Shown here: one piece after another, positions 13,625 to 15,643 of the stretch
Layout: each line of letters begins with the position of its first letter
Numbering within the stretch: the stretch's first letter is position 1
From: Gallionella sp.
GTDB lineage: Bacteria > Pseudomonadota > Gammaproteobacteria > Burkholderiales > Gallionellaceae
NCBI GenBank assembly: GCA_030690245.1
Contig: JAUYGW010000156.1
Location: 1 to 15,643 of the forward strand
Direction of reading: 5' to 3'
DNA: 15,643 bases
Position numbers and translations under genes: made by a program
Notes under the pieces: generated by a model
Database searches by the model: none
What the model was told of the DNA's origin: nothing
What the model saw: only the letters and a program-made list of their open reading frames with translations

Positions 13625-14322
13625 CACTGTCCCCGGTAAAACAAGTCGGAATCCAGCGTGCGCAGCACGCCGAAATGATGCTCCGAACCGATCTGCCTTT
13701 TTCCGGCGCAGATCGTGCATACCGCCATCGGCGGGCTGCCCCTGAGCATCATCGGCTCTTTGACTTCACGAGCATGTTCGACCCGCGCGGCGATGCGGTC
13801 GATACCGATGCCGTGCAGCGCATCGGTTTCCAGTACGTCGATGCCTGCTGCATCGATGATGTTGGCGCGGAACACTTCCTTCTCGGCCTGGGAAACCAGG
13901 TCGATCTTGGTGACCACCGCGATGTCCGCCAGCGTCAGCATCGCGCCGATCTTGCGCGGCAAATTCATGCCGCTGGTCGCCTCCAGCACCACAATGCCGA
14001 GCGACCCCTCGATATACGGCGCGCAGCGCAGGCACAACCCCGCCGTTTCCACGAGCAGCGTATCCGCCCCTTGCTTCTCCGCCCATTTCACCGCGTCGCC
14101 CAGCACCAGCACCCCGGCGTGATCCGGGCACAGTTCGCCGGAATACACCTTCCTGGCCGGAATGCCGAACTCGTTTTTGAACAACTCGTCCTCGTCGGCG
14201 AACTGCACGTCGATCTTGAGATAGGCGAGCCGTATTCCTTTGGCCAGCAGCCTGCGCGTCACCTGGCGCAGCACCATGGTCTTGCCGCTGGTGGGCGGCC
14301 CGGCGCACATTATGAGTTTCAT
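13624..14322 (-). CDS. HypB/UreG-like P-loop GTPase, putative metallochaperone
   Basis: This 232-residue cytoplasmic NTPase has a P-loop GPPTSGKT (8-15), a switch region LLVETAGLCLRCAP (E92, C97, C100), and TKID (138-141) for guanine specificity. The order GELCPDHA ... VETAG ... EATSGMNLPRKIGAMLTLADIAVVTKIDL ... DALHGIGIDRI parallels HypB and UreG (SIMIBI class), which deliver nickel to enzymes. Extra cysteines in GELCPDHA and CTIC (C202, C205) could bind metal. ATGA overlaps tie it to the ABC ATPase upstream, and one base to the Fe-S gene downstream, so the three products are likely made in step. No hydrogenase or urease gene is in the window, so the client is unknown. Confidence 0.85.
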   Translation of the reverse strand: MKLIMCAGPPTSGKTMVLRQVTRRLLAKGIRLAYLKIDVQFADEDELFKNEFGIPARKVYSGELCPDHAGVLVLGDAVKWAEKQGADTLLVETAGLCLRCAPYIEGSLGIVVLEATSGMNLPRKIGAMLTLADIAVVTKIDLVSQAEKEVFRANIIDAAGIDVLETDALHGIGIDRIAARVEHAREVKEPMMLRGSPPMAVCTICAGKRQIGSEHHFGVLRTLDSDLFYRGQ

Positions 14323-15137
14323 CGCACATCTCCTGTCGACCTCAGGTTGGCCAGCTCCATGATGACGCGCAGCTCCTCCTCGACCAGCAGTTCGCCGCCG
14401 CGTATCTTGTCGCGCAAGCCGTCCATGACTTTGCCCATCTGATCTATTTTTCCGGCGATACGCTGTTCTTCGGCGCCGGTGGTGATGACATCCTGCATCG
14501 CGCCGCCCTTCATCACGATGCGGTAGTTCGAGAGCAGCGCGATGTGCGGGTCGTGGGTGACGAAGATGAAAATCTTCTCGTATTTGCGCAGCAGTTCGAG
14601 CGCCTTGCTGCGGTCGATACCGGCGTTCTCGATCTCGTCCAGCAGGATGATCGGAGAATTGCCGATGATCACGGCATCGGCGATCAGCAACGCGCGGCTC
14701 TGGCCGCCGGAAAGTTCGGTCATCGCGCTGTCGACGATGATCGGCTCACCGGTCAACTGGTTGGCAAATTCCAGCGTGTCGTCGACCACCGAACCGGTGC
14801 GCCCGCTGTGCCGGATGCGCGCGTGAATCTCGAGGAATTTATGCACCGGCAGGTCGGAAAGAAAGCTGGTGTGCTGCGTGATCAGCGCGATCGGGTTTTT
14901 GGACGGGTCGTCGAGAAATTCGGTAGAGGGAACCGCGTCGTTGATCAGGACGCGCCTGCGGGAGGGAGTGTTTTCGCCGGCGAACAGGCCAATGTCGTTG
15001 ATCAGCGCGGTCTTGCCGGAGCCAGTCGGGCCGACGATGCTGAGCACATCGCCCATCGCCAGATCGACCCGCTCGACCGGATCCTTGTTCCCGGCCCTGC
15101 CGTAGCCGCCCAGAATGGAAATTTTCCTGATCGTCAT
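14319..15137 (-). CDS. Soluble ABC-type ATPase, first gene of the module
   Basis: This 272-residue ATPase has all ABC motifs: Walker A GPTGSGKT (36-43), Q-loop around ALITQHTS, signature LSGGQ (142-146), Walker B ILLDE (E168) and the H-loop VTHD (H195). The C-terminus (about 215-272) is a charged helical extension (KIDQMGKVMDGLRDK). No permease or substrate-binding gene accompanies it and it has no membrane segment, so a transporter role is unlikely. Like the soluble ABC proteins of cluster assembly or enzyme reactivation, it may drive conformational work. The ATG at 15137 follows a plausible promoter at 15171-15199. Its stop overlaps the GTPase start by 4 bases. Confidence 0.87.
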   Translation of the reverse strand: MTIRKISILGGYGRAGNKDPVERVDLAMGDVLSIVGPTGSGKTALINDIGLFAGENTPSRRRVLINDAVPSTEFLDDPSKNPIALITQHTSFLSDLPVHKFLEIHARIRHSGRTGSVVDDTLEFANQLTGEPIIVDSAMTELSGGQSRALLIADAVIIGNSPIILLDEIENAGIDRSKALELLRKYEKIFIFVTHDPHIALLSNYRIVMKGGAMQDVITTGAEEQRIAGKIDQMGKVMDGLRDKIRGGELLVEEELRVIMELANLRSTGDVR

Positions 15138-15170
15138 CGCCGCTGCCTCGCGCCAGTTGTGAGCGTCTTC

Positions 15171-15199
15171 AGTATAGGCTCAATACCGCACTGACGCAA
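15171..15199 (-). promoter_or_regulatory. Candidate promoter of the ATPase/GTPase/Fe-S operon
   Basis: On the minus strand TTGCGT (15194-15199) and TATACT (15171-15176) are 17 bases apart, a good sigma-70 layout, in the 80-base gap between the comEC stop and the ATPase start. It would leave a leader of about 25-30 bases. Confidence 0.45.
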
Positions 15200-15217
15200 A
15201 GCCGTAGCCGTGCCGGC

Positions 15218-15643
15218 CTATGGCCGAGGCACATGCGTCCAGTAGCGGCGATGCGTCTTGCGGTAGCGTTCCACCTGCAAGCCCTGCGCGTTCATCTCGA
15301 CCAGGATTGCACCGTCTTCGTCCGAGCGCAGCAGTTCCGCGCCGCTGTCGGCGTAGCGTTGCAGCACTTCTTCCCTCGGATGGCCGAAGCGGTTGCGGTA
15401 ACCGGCGGTGAACACCGCATAGTCCGGCAGCGTGGCGGCGACAAATTCCAGGCCCGATGAACTCTTGCTGCCGTGATGCGGTGCGACCAGCAGGCTGGTA
15501 TACAGCCTGTCGGCATGTTCCCGGATCAGGCGCGTTTCGGAAGCCTTCTCGATGTCTCCCGCCAGCAATATGCTGTGCTTGCCGATGCCGATGCCGATGC
15601 CGATGCCGATGCCGATGCCGATGCTGATGCGCAGCACGCAACT
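15218..15643 (-). CDS. comEC: ComEC/Rec2 competence protein, C-terminal part (5' end outside the window)
   Basis: The open frame runs off the right edge, so only the last 141 residues are seen. It is the end of the metallo-beta-lactamase-like domain of the DNA-uptake channel protein: SCVLRI...KHSILLAGDIEKASE, then LLVAPHHGSKSSS, FTAGYRNRFGHPREEVLQRY and SDEDGAI, all typical of ComEC. Between SCVLRI and KHSILL a hexanucleotide repeat encodes a run of Ile-Gly. ComEC transports single-stranded DNA across the inner membrane; the fragment shown is the periplasmic or cytoplasmic hydrolase-like domain. The TAG stop is at 15218-15220. The next operon on this strand has its own promoter candidate. Confidence 0.88.
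   Translation of the reverse strand, partial: SCVLRISIGIGIGIGIGIGIGKHSILLAGDIEKASETRLIREHADRLYTSLLVAPHHGSKSSSGLEFVAATLPDYAVFTAGYRNRFGHPREEVLQRYADSGAELLRSDEDGAILVEMNAQGLQVERYRKTHRRYWTHVPRP
15581..15628. repeat. Hexanucleotide tandem repeat in comEC
   Basis: Seven perfect GCCGAT units (15581-15622) and one variant GCTGAT (15623-15628) lie in the comEC reading frame, giving alternating Ile and Gly. As the unit is a multiple of three, changes in copy number keep the frame. Confidence 0.95.

Noticed and set aside
13625..13720. Longer N-terminus for the Fe-S protein starting at 13720
   Set aside because: The extra 32 residues overlap the GTPase gene and are basic and unlike the family domain; the start at 13624 has a one-base overlap and a Shine-Dalgarno.
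14319..15137. ABC transporter reading of the ATPase gene
   Set aside because: No permease or binding-protein gene is adjacent, and its overlapping partners are a GTPase and an Fe-S protein.
15180..15641. Open frame with His-Arg repeats at the right edge
   Set aside because: It is the out-of-frame reading of the comEC hexamer repeat; the ComEC frame carries recognisable conserved motifs.

Overview
The window looks like a chromosomal segment of a betaproteobacterium, most plausibly from the Gallionellaceae/Nitrosomonadales. This is inferred from the coupled mutL-miaA pair, the E. coli-like short Ugd, a cNOR-type norCB and the abundance of short palindromic repeats whose translations read like those seen in that group. 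The lineage call is inference, because there is no rRNA or other marker here. No tRNA, rRNA, CRISPR array or insertion sequence was found.

Layout. (1) 86-3970, plus strand: a two-gene signalling operon made of a single-domain response regulator and a REC-PASx5-GAF-HD-GYP protein, a probable c-di-GMP phosphodiesterase. A REP pair precedes it. (2) 3967-4701: a REP-associated tyrosine transposase (RAYT) gene embedded in a cluster of paired REP palindromes that start with GTAG. The stop codons of both the HD-GYP gene and the RAYT gene are the TAG inside a REP's GTAG. (3) 4715-6355, minus strand: ugd (UDP-glucose dehydrogenase) and a DUF302 protein. (4) 6356-6732: a gene-free region with two REP pairs of different families, one of them bracketed by a 22-bp inverted repeat. 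(5) 6733-9644, minus strand: mutL-miaA, joined by an ATGA overlap. The two coding regions contain four in-frame palindromic repeat insertions of different families, including a perfect 31-bp-arm palindrome in MutL and a heptamer-rich element just after the MiaA start. (6) 9791-10255, plus strand: an unrecognised 154-residue protein. (7) 10400-12817, plus strand: a small membrane protein, then norC and norB (nitric oxide reductase), tightly packed; norQ and norD are absent from the window. (8) 12977-15137, minus strand: three overlapping genes for an ABC-type ATPase without membrane partners, a HypB/UreG-like GTPase and a 4Fe-4S protein. This resembles a metallocentre-maturation module, and I do not recognise it as a named system. 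(9) 15218-15643, minus strand: the C-terminal part of ComEC, cut by the window edge, with a hexanucleotide tandem repeat encoding Ile-Gly dipeptides.

Two stories deserve attention. One is the RAYT/REP system and the wider invasion of palindromes, including into essential-type coding sequences. The other is the ATPase/GTPase/Fe-S trio converging on norCB, which may be a maturation system for a metalloenzyme.
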